A stretch of DNA of 7,313 nt from Nocardia sp. (GTDB lineage: Bacteria; Actinomycetota; Actinomycetes; Mycobacteriales; Mycobacteriaceae): the NCBI GenBank assembly GCA_013361595.1, contig JABFXT010000333.1, positions 1 to 7,313 of the forward strand. Direction: 5' to 3'. Made by a program: the position numbers and the translations under genes. The notes beneath the pieces are model-generated. The model searched no databases. It had not been told where the DNA came from and was given only the letters and a program-made list of their open reading frames with translations. Below, in pieces: positions 1 through 5,813 of this stretch. Positions within the stretch are counted from its first letter, which is position 1; every line of letters starts with the position of its first letter.

Positions 1-78
1 AGCCGCGAGAACAGTCATCCGGAGGGCGCGACCTGCCGTGAGCGGATCCGAGGTTCGATCGACCCCGAGGAGCAGATG

Positions 79-969
79 ATGACGCAATCCGCGCCCATTG
101 ATCTCAAGGGCAAGCACAGAGCGATGTGGGCATCGGGCGACTACCCGCGGGTGGCCGCCGATGTGATTCCCGGACTCGGCAGGAGACTCGTCGACGCCTG
201 CCGTATCCGGTCCGGACAGCGCGTACTGGATATCGCCGCCGGCGCGGGCAACGCCGCGATTCCGGCCGCGGCGGCGGGCGCGGAGGTGGTGGCCAGTGAT
301 CTCACACCCGAATTGTTCGAGGTGGGACGCCGCAATGCGGCCGCGGCGGGCGTCGATCTCACCTGGGAACAGGCCGACGCCGAGGACCTGCCCTTCGAAA
401 CGGGCGCCTTCGACGCCGTCCTGTCCTGCGTGGGGGTGATGTTCGCGCCCTTCCACCGGACGGCCGCCGATGAGCTGATCCGGGTCACCACCGGCGGTGG
501 GACGATCGGCCTGATCAACTGGACGCCCGAAGGGTTCGTCGGCCGGATGTTCGCCGTGATGAAACCCTTCGCCCCCGCCCCGCCGCCCGGGGCGCAACCG
601 CCACCGCTGTGGGGGGACGAGGCCCACGTGACGGAACTGCTGGGAGACCGGGTGACGGGCTTGGAACTGCGCCGGGAACGCGCTGTCGTGGACTGCTTCG
701 CCGACGGAACCGCCTTCCGCGACTTCTTCAAGGCCAATTACGGCCCCACGGTCACGGTGTACCGGGCGCTCGCCGAGGAACCGGAGCGGGCCGCCCGGCT
801 GGACCGGGAACTGGCCGAGCTCGGTGCGGCGCACGATCTGGGCGGTGGCCGGATGGAATGGGAATACCTGCTGGTCACCGCGCAGCGCGCCGCCGGCGAG
901 CCGGATGGGACTTTCCCGGCCCGGGCGCGGGTTGTAGACAGGGCAGACAACGCGAAGGAGGAAGCGTGA
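79..969 (+). CDS. class I SAM-dependent methyltransferase (UbiE-like)
   Basis: Predicted cytoplasmic methyltransferase of about 296 residues. The Rossmann-type SAM-binding core is visible: motif [14 protein letters not shown] at residues 49-61, the acidic end of the second strand at Asp74 (ASDLTPE), and the Ala-Asp-Ala-Glu-Asp-Leu-Pro-Phe segment at 99-106 followed by [12 protein letters not shown]. No signal peptide or membrane helix is visible. The variable C-terminal half (from about 150) gives no clue to the substrate, so the methyl acceptor is unknown. Two adjacent ATGs exist at 76 and 79. The GAGGAG at 67-72 lies 3 nt before the first and 6 nt before the second, which favours 79. The frame stays open to the left edge but has no ATG, GTG or TTG there. 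The last codons carry the ribosome binding site of msrA, and the stop overlaps its start. Class is fairly sure; specific role is not. Confidence 0.85.
   Translation: MTQSAPIDLKGKHRAMWASGDYPRVAADVIPGLGRRLVDACRIRSGQRVLDIAAGAGNAAIPAAAAGAEVVASDLTPELFEVGRRNAAAAGVDLTWEQADAEDLPFETGAFDAVLSCVGVMFAPFHRTAADELIRVTTGGGTIGLINWTPEGFVGRMFAVMKPFAPAPPPGAQPPPLWGDEAHVTELLGDRVTGLELRRERAVVDCFADGTAFRDFFKANYGPTVTVYRALAEEPERAARLDRELAELGAAHDLGGGRMEWEYLLVTAQRAAGEPDGTFPARARVVDRADNAKEEA
955..961 (+). promoter_or_regulatory. ribosome binding site of msrA, inside the methyltransferase gene
   Basis: AAGGAGG is a near-perfect Shine-Dalgarno sequence, 4 nt before the GTG at 966 and wholly within the last codons of the upstream gene. 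It fixes the start of msrA and argues that the two genes are translated from the same mRNA. Confidence 0.85.
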
Positions 970-1478
970 CCGAAACGCGCAAGGCGATCCTGGCCGGTGG
1001 GTGCTTCTGGGGTATGGAAGAGCTGATCCGCAAACAGCCGGGAGTCGTATCGACGCGCGTCGGCTATACCGGCGGGCGCAACGATCACCCCACCTACCGC
1101 AACCATCCGGGTCACGCGGAGGCGGTGGAGATCGTCTACGACCCCACGCAGACCGACTACCGGGCGTTGCTGGAGTTCTTCTTCCAGATCCACGATCCGA
1201 CCACCAAGGACCGGCAGGGCAACGATATCGGTAGCAGCTACCGCTCCGAGATCTTCTATCTCGACGACGAGCAGAAGCGCGAGGCGCTGGCCACCATCGT
1301 CGATGTGGAGGATTCGGGACTGTGGCCGGGCAAGGTCGTCACCGAGGTGACACCGGCACCGGAGTTCTGGGAGGCCGAACCGGAGCACCAGGACTATCTG
1401 CAGCATTTCCCGAACGGCTACACCTGCCACTTCCCGCGACCGGGCTGGAAGCTGCCGCGCCGGCAGACCAGCTCCTGA
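966..1478 (+). CDS. msrA: peptide-methionine (S)-S-oxide reductase MsrA
   Basis: Reduces the S epimer of methionine sulfoxide, free or in proteins, as part of oxidative damage repair in the cytoplasm; electrons normally come from thioredoxin. The 170-residue protein has the catalytic signature GCFWG at 12-16 with nucleophile Cys13. The other expected active-site residues are present: Tyr44 (ATYR-type position), Glu52 in HAEAVEI, Asp87 in QGND and Tyr92 in SSYRS. Cys154 in NGYTCHF matches the resolving cysteine of mycobacterial MsrA. Length and sequence closely follow the M. tuberculosis type as I remember it. The start is GTG at 966, preceded by a strong AAGGAGG at 955-961, and it overlaps the methyltransferase stop (GTGA), indicating translational coupling. 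No msrB is in the window. A longer frame reaching back to 609 is not needed: the enzyme family starts right at this GTG. Confidence 0.98.
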   Translation: MTETRKAILAGGCFWGMEELIRKQPGVVSTRVGYTGGRNDHPTYRNHPGHAEAVEIVYDPTQTDYRALLEFFFQIHDPTTKDRQGNDIGSSYRSEIFYLDDEQKREALATIVDVEDSGLWPGKVVTEVTPAPEFWEAEPEHQDYLQHFPNGYTCHFPRPGWKLPRRQTSS

Positions 1479-1483
1479 CCGCT

Positions 1484-1504
1484 GCCGGGCGCACTCCGCC
1501 CGGC
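1484..1504 (+). terminator. GC-rich hairpin 6 nt after msrA stop
   Basis: GCCGGGCG (1484-1491) pairs perfectly with CGCCCGGC (1497-1504) around a 5-nt loop. It starts almost immediately after the msrA TGA. No U-tract follows, which is common for actinobacterial hairpin terminators. It could also protect the mRNA 3' end. Confidence 0.55.
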
Positions 1505-1522
1505 GACTGCGCGGGACCGGGT

Positions 1523-1549
1523 CCGGCCGGAGTCACCGACTCCGGCCGG
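1523..1549 (+). terminator. perfect 12-bp stem, 3-nt loop hairpin
   Basis: CCGGCCGGAGTC (1523-1534) is the exact reverse complement of GACTCCGGCCGG (1538-1549), leaving only ACC as the loop. It is the strongest inverted repeat I found in the window, and it lies between two same-strand genes, where a terminator for the methyltransferase-msrA transcript would be expected. There is no U-run. A dyad-binding protein site is the alternative reading. Confidence 0.6.
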
Positions 1550-1553
1550 GAGC

Positions 1554-1582
1554 CGGGCCGGGCCGGAATCTGTCCCGGCCCG
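1554..1582 (+). terminator. third GC-rich hairpin in the msrA to PAP2 gap
   Basis: CGGGCCGGG (1554-1562) pairs perfectly with CCCGGCCCG (1574-1582) around an 11-nt loop. It begins 4 nt after the previous stem, so the two can fold side by side as a double terminator. The gap from here to the next start at 1617 is C-rich and shows no other signal. Confidence 0.45.
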
Positions 1583-1616
1583 CCCCGACCCCGGCCCCAG
1601 CGCGTACGGAGCCGCG

Positions 1617-3224
1617 GTGAAGATTCGCGGCCCGGCCGCGGTAATGAGTAGTGTCGGTCGCGTGAGTAGTCGGTCGCGCCGTAGGTTCCAGAAGATCGGA
1701 CGATTCGATCGCGCCGTCGGCGGCGCCGTAGCGGAATTTCCCCCCACCCGGATGGACGCCGGGTTGCTGCGCCTCACCGGAAGCGCGGATCACAGCGTGC
1801 TGTGGATGGCCGTCGCGGGTCTGCTCGCGGTGCGCCAGGGTGCGACCCGCCGCGCGGCATTGCGCGGAGTGGTCTCCGTGGCCGGCGCCAGCTTCGTCGC
1901 CAATGTCGTGCTCAAAACAGTTTTCGCGCGGCGCCGCCCGGCCGCCGAACTGATGCCCGAGTACCGCCGGCTCTCCCCGGCTCCCACCTCGTCGTCGTTC
2001 CCGTCGGGCCACAGTGCCAGCGCCGCGGCCTTCGCGACGGCGGTCGCGATGGAGAGCCCGCGCACCGCGCTGGCCGTGGCACCGCTGGCGGCCGCCGTGG
2101 CCTACTCCCGGGTCCACACGGGTGTGCACTGGGGGTCCGATGTCCTGGTCGGCGCCGCCGTCGGCTCCGGAATCGCGCTGGCGACCCGGCGGTGGTGGCC
2201 GGTGCGGGAATCGGATGAGGCACAGGCCCGGCTGGTGCGTGAGGCGCCGGTACTCGCCGAGGGCAAAGGGCTCGTCGTCATTGTGAACCCGGTATCCGGT
2301 GACGCGAACTACGACCCGACCGACGATATCGCCGCGGCCCTGCCCGCCGCCGTCGTCCTGCGCACCGAACCCGATATCGACTGCACCGAATTGCTCGAGC
2401 GGGCCATCGCCGGGCAGTCGGAACCCGTTGTGGCCCTGGGGGTGGCCGGTGGTGACGGTACGGTGGCGGCGGTGGCCGCGGTCGCGCTGCGCTTCGAGCT
2501 GCCGCTCGTCGTGATCCCGACCGGGACGCTCAATCATTTCGCCCGTGACCTCGGTGTCTACGATCTGGTCGAGGTCGTCGACGCGACCGGCGTCGGCGAA
2601 GCGGTCGCGGTGGATATCGCCGGCGTCGAATACGGCGACGCGAACGAGATGCGCACCCGGCATCTGATCAACACGTTCAGCCTCGGCTCCTATCCGGATC
2701 TGGTCCGGCTGCGCGAGAAATGGCAGTCCAGATGGGGGAAATGGCCCGCGTTCGCGGCCGCGCTCGTGGTGACGCTGCGCCGGGCCGAACCGATCGAGAT
2801 CTACCTGGACGACCACTGGCAGCGGGTCTGGTTCCTGTTCGTCGGCAACGGTCCCTACCATCCGCACGGCGCGGTTCCGGCGTTCCGTGACCGTCTCGAC
2901 TCCGGACTGCTCGACGTTCGCTGGCTGCGTGCCGATCTGCGCTGGTCGCGTACCCGCGCGGTGGTCGCGCTGCTGCTCGCCGCCATCGGGCACAGCCGCG
3001 TCTACGGGGAACGACAACTGCCGGAACTGTTCGTGTACCTGCCCCGGGCCGAAGCGCTCGCGGCCGACGGTGAAGTGTTCGGCAGTGCCACCCATCTGCG
3101 CTTCACGGTGGCCGGCCAGCTCACGGTGTATCGACGCGACGAATCGAATCCGCTGTGGGTCAACCGCAGCCGGCCGCATCACCGCCGGGCCCCCTGGCTG
3201 CCGGACGTATTCCGCTTCCGCTGA
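1617..3224 (+). CDS. PAP2 phosphatase / diacylglycerol kinase-like fusion protein
   Basis: A 535-residue two-domain protein. Residues about 25-190 are a PAP2 (type 2 phosphatidic acid phosphatase) domain with all three signature motifs: KX6RP at Lys100-Pro108, PSGH at 129-132 and SRX5HX3D from Ser164 to Asp175, with His132 and His171 as the expected catalytic histidines. Hydrophobic stretches around 61-72, 84-99, 134-165 and 175-189 suggest membrane helices. Residues about 217-505 are a DAGK-catalytic (LCB5/YegS-like) domain with NPVSG at 224-228, nucleotide-binding GGDGT at 278-282, PTGTLNHFARDLG at 301-313 and a late DGE at 484-486. It probably acts on membrane lipids, removing a phosphate and transferring one from ATP; the actual substrates are unknown. 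The start is uncertain: GTG at 1617 has GGAG (1608-1611) 5 nt upstream, but ATG 1644 or GTG 1662 are possible and lose no domain. Transcribed alone, behind the hairpins after msrA. Confidence 0.93.
   Translation: MKIRGPAAVMSSVGRVSSRSRRRFQKIGRFDRAVGGAVAEFPPTRMDAGLLRLTGSADHSVLWMAVAGLLAVRQGATRRAALRGVVSVAGASFVANVVLKTVFARRRPAAELMPEYRRLSPAPTSSSFPSGHSASAAAFATAVAMESPRTALAVAPLAAAVAYSRVHTGVHWGSDVLVGAAVGSGIALATRRWWPVRESDEAQARLVREAPVLAEGKGLVVIVNPVSGDANYDPTDDIAAALPAAVVLRTEPDIDCTELLERAIAGQSEPVVALGVAGGDGTVAAVAAVALRFELPLVVIPTGTLNHFARDLGVYDLVEVVDATGVGEAVAVDIAGVEYGDANEMRTRHLINTFSLGSYPDLVRLREKWQSRWGKWPAFAAALVVTLRRAEPIEIYLDDHWQRVWFLFVGNGPYHPHGAVPAFRDRLDSGLLDVRWLRADLRWSRTRAVVALLLAAIGHSRVYGERQLPELFVYLPRAEALAADGEVFGSATHLRFTVAGQLTVYRRDESNPLWVNRSRPHHRRAPWLPDVFRFR
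1649..1664 (+). promoter_or_regulatory. possible -10 element placed for a leaderless GTG start
   Basis: TAGTGT (1649-1654) fits the actinobacterial TANNNT -10 pattern and ends 7 nt before the in-frame GTG at 1662. That is the spacing at which transcription would begin on the start codon itself. No convincing -35 was found. It competes with the SD-led GTG at 1617. Weak, single-motif evidence. Confidence 0.25.
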
Positions 3225-3371
3225 TCCGGCGTCGGAGTTCGCGGGACCTTCGCCGGTGATCGGCGCCCGGTGCGGTGCGCGCGGACGTTATCCGAATCGG
3301 CCGCCGGGACGGTGTCCACGAACCTGGCCGCCTGCGCCGTACGGATCACGGGCTGAGACCCGGAGCGGGGG
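3225..3371. terminator. convergent intergenic gap with weak nested fold-back
   Basis: This gap separates the 3' ends of the PAP2-kinase gene and the MFS gene, so both transcripts should end here. I see only modest structure. CGCCG/CGGCG form a 5-bp stem at 3251-3265. A nested set of short arms lies at 3290-3346: ATCCG with CGGAT outside, CGGCC with GGCCG inside, and GGAC with GTCC innermost. No U-tract is seen on either strand. The position argues for termination more than the sequence does. Confidence 0.3.
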
Positions 3372-5018
3372 TTACCGGCGCGGGTCGTCCTCGATCTCCG
3401 GGCCGGTATCCGGTCCTGTCACGGGATGTTCCGGTAGCCGACGGGTGCCGAGCAGCGCCGCCATGGCGAGCAGGGCGGTGACCGCGAACGCGGTGTGCAG
3501 GGCGTCCAGGCGGGCCGAGCTATTGACCGCGACAACGGTGTCGGCGGTGGATCCGTCGACACCGGCGTCGGTGAGGGCGGTGCGGAGTTGGGTATCGGAC
3601 AGGAACGGGACACCGTCGGCCAATTGGGTGCCGGCCTCCTGCTGCACCGAATCCGGCACCGCGGGATTGTTCTCGATTCCGTCGAGCACCGAGGAGGTCA
3701 AGGTGGCGATGAGCACCGACCCGATCAACGCGGTGCCGAGCGAGGCACCGAGATAGGAGGCAGTGTTCTGCAGCCCACCCACTTCGGCGCTGCGGGATTC
3801 CGGCACCGCCGAGACCGTCACCGCGCCCAACTGCGATGCCAGCGCGCCCAGGCCGGCTCCCATCAGCAGCATCGGGATCGCGACCACCCGCGCGTCGGCG
3901 CCGGGGTCCATCCCCGCAGCGAGCACCAGTATTCCGACGATCATCGACAGCAACCCCAGCCGGACCACCCGGCGCGGGCCCATCCGGGGCGCCAGTTTCG
4001 GGATGCCCACCGCGGTCGCGATCAGCGCGAACGACAGCGGCAGCAACCGCGCTCCGGTGCCGAGCGCGCTGAGCTGCAATACCACCGACAGGAACAGCGG
4101 TACCGCGAAGAAAATGCCGGCCTGCACGCTGAACTGGGCGAAGAACATTCCCAGCCCGCCGGTGAGCTGCCGGTTGCCCAGCAGGTCCGGGTCGAACAGC
4201 GGTTCCCGGCCACTGCGCACACACGCCGCCAGCCGCTCGCGGAGCAGATAGAGCACGAGCAGTCCGCCCAGGAGCAACCAGATGACCGGTGAGAGCCCGA
4301 ATATCGCGGGAGCGCCGGGCCGCTCCTGGATCCAGCCCCATTCGCTCGAACGCAGGACCCCGTACACGATCATGGCCAGCCCGCACACCGACAGCACCGA
4401 ACCCGGCACGTCCAGCCGCGCCTGTTCCGGGGAGCTGTCGTTCATCCGGCGCAGGAGCAGCAGGATCAGGACGACCACGACGACCTCGCCGAAGAAGACC
4501 AGCCGCCACGAGGCGTAGGTGGTCACCGCGCCACCCAGCAGCGGGCCCACCGCGATGGCCGCGGCGGCGGCCGCGGCGACCAGGCCGTAGGCCGCCGGAC
4601 GGCGTTCCACCGCGACGTTGGCGGCCACCAGCGCCACGATCGCCGGCATGATCAACGCCGCGCCGATCCCCTCGAGCAGCGACCAGCCCACCAGCAGGAT
4701 GCCGAGGTTCGGCGCGAGGCCGGTGACGAACGAGCCGACGCCGTAGACGACCAGTCCGATACCGAAGACGCGCCGCCGGCCGAGGATGGCGCCGATCTTG
4801 CCGCCGGTGATCATCAACGACGCCATTACCAGGGTGTAGAGGGTGATGGCGGTCTGGATGCCGGTGATACTGGTGTCGAGGTCCTGCGCCACCGTGGCCA
4901 TCGAGACATTCATGACCGAACTGTCCAGGGCCATCAGGAACTGGCCCGCGCACAGGACCGCGAGCACCAGGCCGGACCCCGAATCCCGCTCCGGTCGCGT
5001 GGGTTGCCCGGTGCTCAT
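3372..5018 (-). CDS. MFS drug exporter, DHA2 (EmrB/QacA) family, 14 helices
   Basis: An inner-membrane proton-driven efflux pump of 548 residues, the usual size for 14-helix DHA2 exporters. Family marks: LDSSVMNVSMATVAQDL at 31-47 (motif D1), a motif-A loop GGKIGAILGRRRVF at 72-85, GPLLGG at 158-163 (motif C region) followed by the TYASWRLVFF segment, and a 444-505 polar loop before the last helix, predicted to face outward. Seven consecutive alanines (148-154) sit in the fifth helix. Motif A carries Ala77 where many members have Asp, and Glu178 lies in the helix after WRLVFF, where the Asn-Val-Pro seen in many relatives would fall. The ATG at 5018 is 23 nt after the VOC gene stop, with only a weak SD-like GGGA, so it is probably translated from the shared mRNA. 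The TAA stop sits at 3374-3372. The transported compound cannot be told from sequence. Confidence 0.95.
   Translation of the reverse strand: MSTGQPTRPERDSGSGLVLAVLCAGQFLMALDSSVMNVSMATVAQDLDTSITGIQTAITLYTLVMASLMITGGKIGAILGRRRVFGIGLVVYGVGSFVTGLAPNLGILLVGWSLLEGIGAALIMPAIVALVAANVAVERRPAAYGLVAAAAAAAIAVGPLLGGAVTTYASWRLVFFGEVVVVVLILLLLRRMNDSSPEQARLDVPGSVLSVCGLAMIVYGVLRSSEWGWIQERPGAPAIFGLSPVIWLLLGGLLVLYLLRERLAACVRSGREPLFDPDLLGNRQLTGGLGMFFAQFSVQAGIFFAVPLFLSVVLQLSALGTGARLLPLSFALIATAVGIPKLAPRMGPRRVVRLGLLSMIVGILVLAAGMDPGADARVVAIPMLLMGAGLGALASQLGAVTVSAVPESRSAEVGGLQNTASYLGASLGTALIGSVLIATLTSSVLDGIENNPAVPDSVQQEAGTQLADGVPFLSDTQLRTALTDAGVDGSTADTVVAVNSSARLDALHTAFAVTALLAMAALLGTRRLPEHPVTGPDTGPEIEDDPRR
4557..4577 (-). 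repeat. GCN run encoding seven alanines in the MFS gene
   Basis: Seven consecutive alanine codons made of GCC and GCG form a locally repetitive and self-complementary stretch. It encodes residues 148-154, in a predicted membrane helix. Runs like this are prone to length changes, but here the frame is intact. Confidence 0.6.
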
Positions 5019-5041
5019 CCGCGGCGATCCCGGGTGACCGC

Positions 5042-5467
5042 TTATTCGGCGGAGTTGAAGTCGATCATCCAGGGCACCGAGAACTTGTCGGTGAGCATTC
5101 CGAACAGTTCGGTCCATTCGGTGGTGGCGAGGTGCATATCCACCGATCCGCCCGCGCTCAGGGCATCGAAGACCCGCTCGGCTTCGTCCTTGTCGCTGAC
5201 CTCCAGACAGACGGTGAAGTTCGGCCGCCGCGGGACCTCGACGGTCTGCCCGGGCGGGCAGTCCGAGCCCATCAGTATCTGCCCGGTTCCGGCCAGCGGC
5301 AGCGCGGTATGCGCGACCAGGCTCTTGGCCTCGTCCGGCAGGTTCGCGCCCTCGCCCATATCGCCGAACCGGATCAGTTGGAGTTCGCCGCCGAACACCG
5401 ACTGGTAGAAGGTGAACGCCTCTTCGGCATTGCCGTTGAACATGAGATACACGTTGACGGATTTCAC
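5042..5467 (-). CDS. VOC-superfamily protein, PhnB/YjdN-like (glyoxalase fold)
   Basis: A 141-residue cytoplasmic protein with the usual PhnB-like pattern: an N-terminal VNVYLMFNGNAEEAFTFYQSVFGGE segment (4-28), RFGD at 33-36, VAHTALPLAG then GQILMGSD (51-69), a second half beginning NFTVCLEVSDKDEAERVFDAL (83-103), GGSVDM (106-111) and the closing FGMLTDKFSVPWMID (122-136). Proteins of this family adopt the paired beta-alpha-beta-beta-beta fold and are mostly of unknown activity; older names (PhnB, 3-demethylubiquinone methyltransferase) are not evidence of function. The GTG at 5467 is chosen because GAGGAGGAGA lies just upstream on the same strand, with GGAGG 6 nt from the start, and because the family begins right here; the longer open frame behind it has no family similarity. 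It is the first gene of a probable operon with the MFS exporter, so binding or modification of a compound that the pump removes is a reasonable guess, not shown. Confidence 0.92.
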   Translation of the reverse strand: MKSVNVYLMFNGNAEEAFTFYQSVFGGELQLIRFGDMGEGANLPDEAKSLVAHTALPLAGTGQILMGSDCPPGQTVEVPRRPNFTVCLEVSDKDEAERVFDALSAGGSVDMHLATTEWTELFGMLTDKFSVPWMIDFNSAE

Positions 5468-5470
5468 GGG

Positions 5471-5480
5471 TCTCCTCCTC
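5471..5480 (-). promoter_or_regulatory. ribosome binding site of the VOC gene
   Basis: On the minus strand this reads GAGGAGGAGA, with the GGAGG core at 5478-5474 spaced 6 nt from the GTG at 5467. It decides the start against a longer in-frame extension reaching to about 5884. Confidence 0.8.
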
Positions 5481-5747
5481 TGGTGGTGCGAATGTGCGGA
5501 TGTCGTGACCAGGGGGAATCGGCACAATCCGGGTACGCCGGGCCGCGGCGCGACGGACTGATCGGCCGAGCGTATCCCGGGTGTACCCGTGCCGGGGCAG
5601 ATCCCGCCCAGATGCGGATGCCCGAGCGGCCGGATCGGGCGCCCGGCCGGTGTCCGGTGGCGGTGGCCGCGGATCGGCGGCGGAACAGGATCGCCGGGCC
5701 GACCCGCCGGATGGCCTTCGTACGCCGGAACGGCCGGGCCGCCGGTG

Positions 5748-5753
5748 GATACT
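5748..5753 (+). promoter_or_regulatory. possible -10 element for gad
   Basis: GATACT matches four of six positions of TATAAT, including the key A and final T. It would place a start of transcription near 5760 and give a leader of roughly 54 nt. No -35 hexamer at 16-19 nt upstream is convincing. Confidence 0.25.
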
Positions 5754-5803
5754 CGAGGTCTCCGCCCGGCCCGGGCGACCGCATATCCGGCCCTGATGCT
5801 TGT

Positions 5804-5808
5804 GGAGG
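5804..5808 (+). promoter_or_regulatory. ribosome binding site of gad
   Basis: GGAGG with 5 nt spacing to the ATG at 5814. It favours this ATG over the in-frame ATG at 5796, which has no SD in front and would have the GGAGG inside its own reading frame. Confidence 0.8.
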
Positions 5809-5813
5809 TTTCC

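Larger units (their letters stand above)
5468..5813. promoter_or_regulatory. divergent intergenic region between VOC-MFS unit and gad
   Basis: 346 bases with no credible gene; the open frames crossing it are Arg/Pro/Gly-rich and resemble nothing. It must hold the promoters of both flanking units. Visible elements: an interrupted dyad CGGGT-GT-ACCCG at 5578-5589; a second copy of the same half element, CGGGTACGCC at 5530-5539 on the plus strand, against CGGGTACACC on the minus strand at 5589-5580; a stem CGGCCGG (5627-5633) / CCGGCCG (5643-5649) in the gad leader; and a possible gad -10 GATACT at 5748-5753 without a clear -35. No recognisable riboswitch was found. The individual sites are guesses; the regulatory role of the region as a whole is likely. 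Confidence 0.5.

Noticed and set aside
2..79. Possible C-terminal end of an upstream gene stopping at TGA 77-79, overlapping ATG 76
   Set aside because: The frame is open, but its Arg/Ser-rich translation and lower G/C at third positions look non-coding. Another frame stops at 39-41; neither can be supported from 75 bases.
609..965. N-terminal extension of MsrA from an ATG at 609
   Set aside because: It overlaps the methyltransferase in another frame and is Arg/Gly-rich. MsrA family sequence starts at the GTG at 966, which has a strong SD.
738..1430. 230-codon minus-strand open frame opposite msrA
   Set aside because: Out-of-frame complement of a clear msrA; no recognisable features and no convincing ribosome binding site seen.
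1533..3182. 549-codon minus-strand open frame opposite the PAP2-kinase gene
   Set aside because: Antisense shadow typical of high-GC coding DNA; composition is Arg/Gly/His/Gln-rich with no motif, while the plus strand carries two complete enzyme domains.
3520..4953. 477-codon minus-strand frame inside the MFS gene, and plus-strand frames across 2887-4292
   Set aside because: Alternative frames of the real MFS gene and of the PAP2-kinase gene tail; translations are low-complexity and lack membrane helices or motifs.
5589..5813. 75-residue N-terminal extension of glutamate decarboxylase
   Set aside because: Residues are Gly/Pro/Arg-rich and unlike any decarboxylase N-terminus; GGAGG 5 nt before the ATG at 5814 marks the start.
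5590..5813. Riboswitch or structured leader upstream of gad
   Set aside because: Only one 7-bp stem stands out, at a level expected by chance in DNA this GC-rich; no known aptamer core was recognised.
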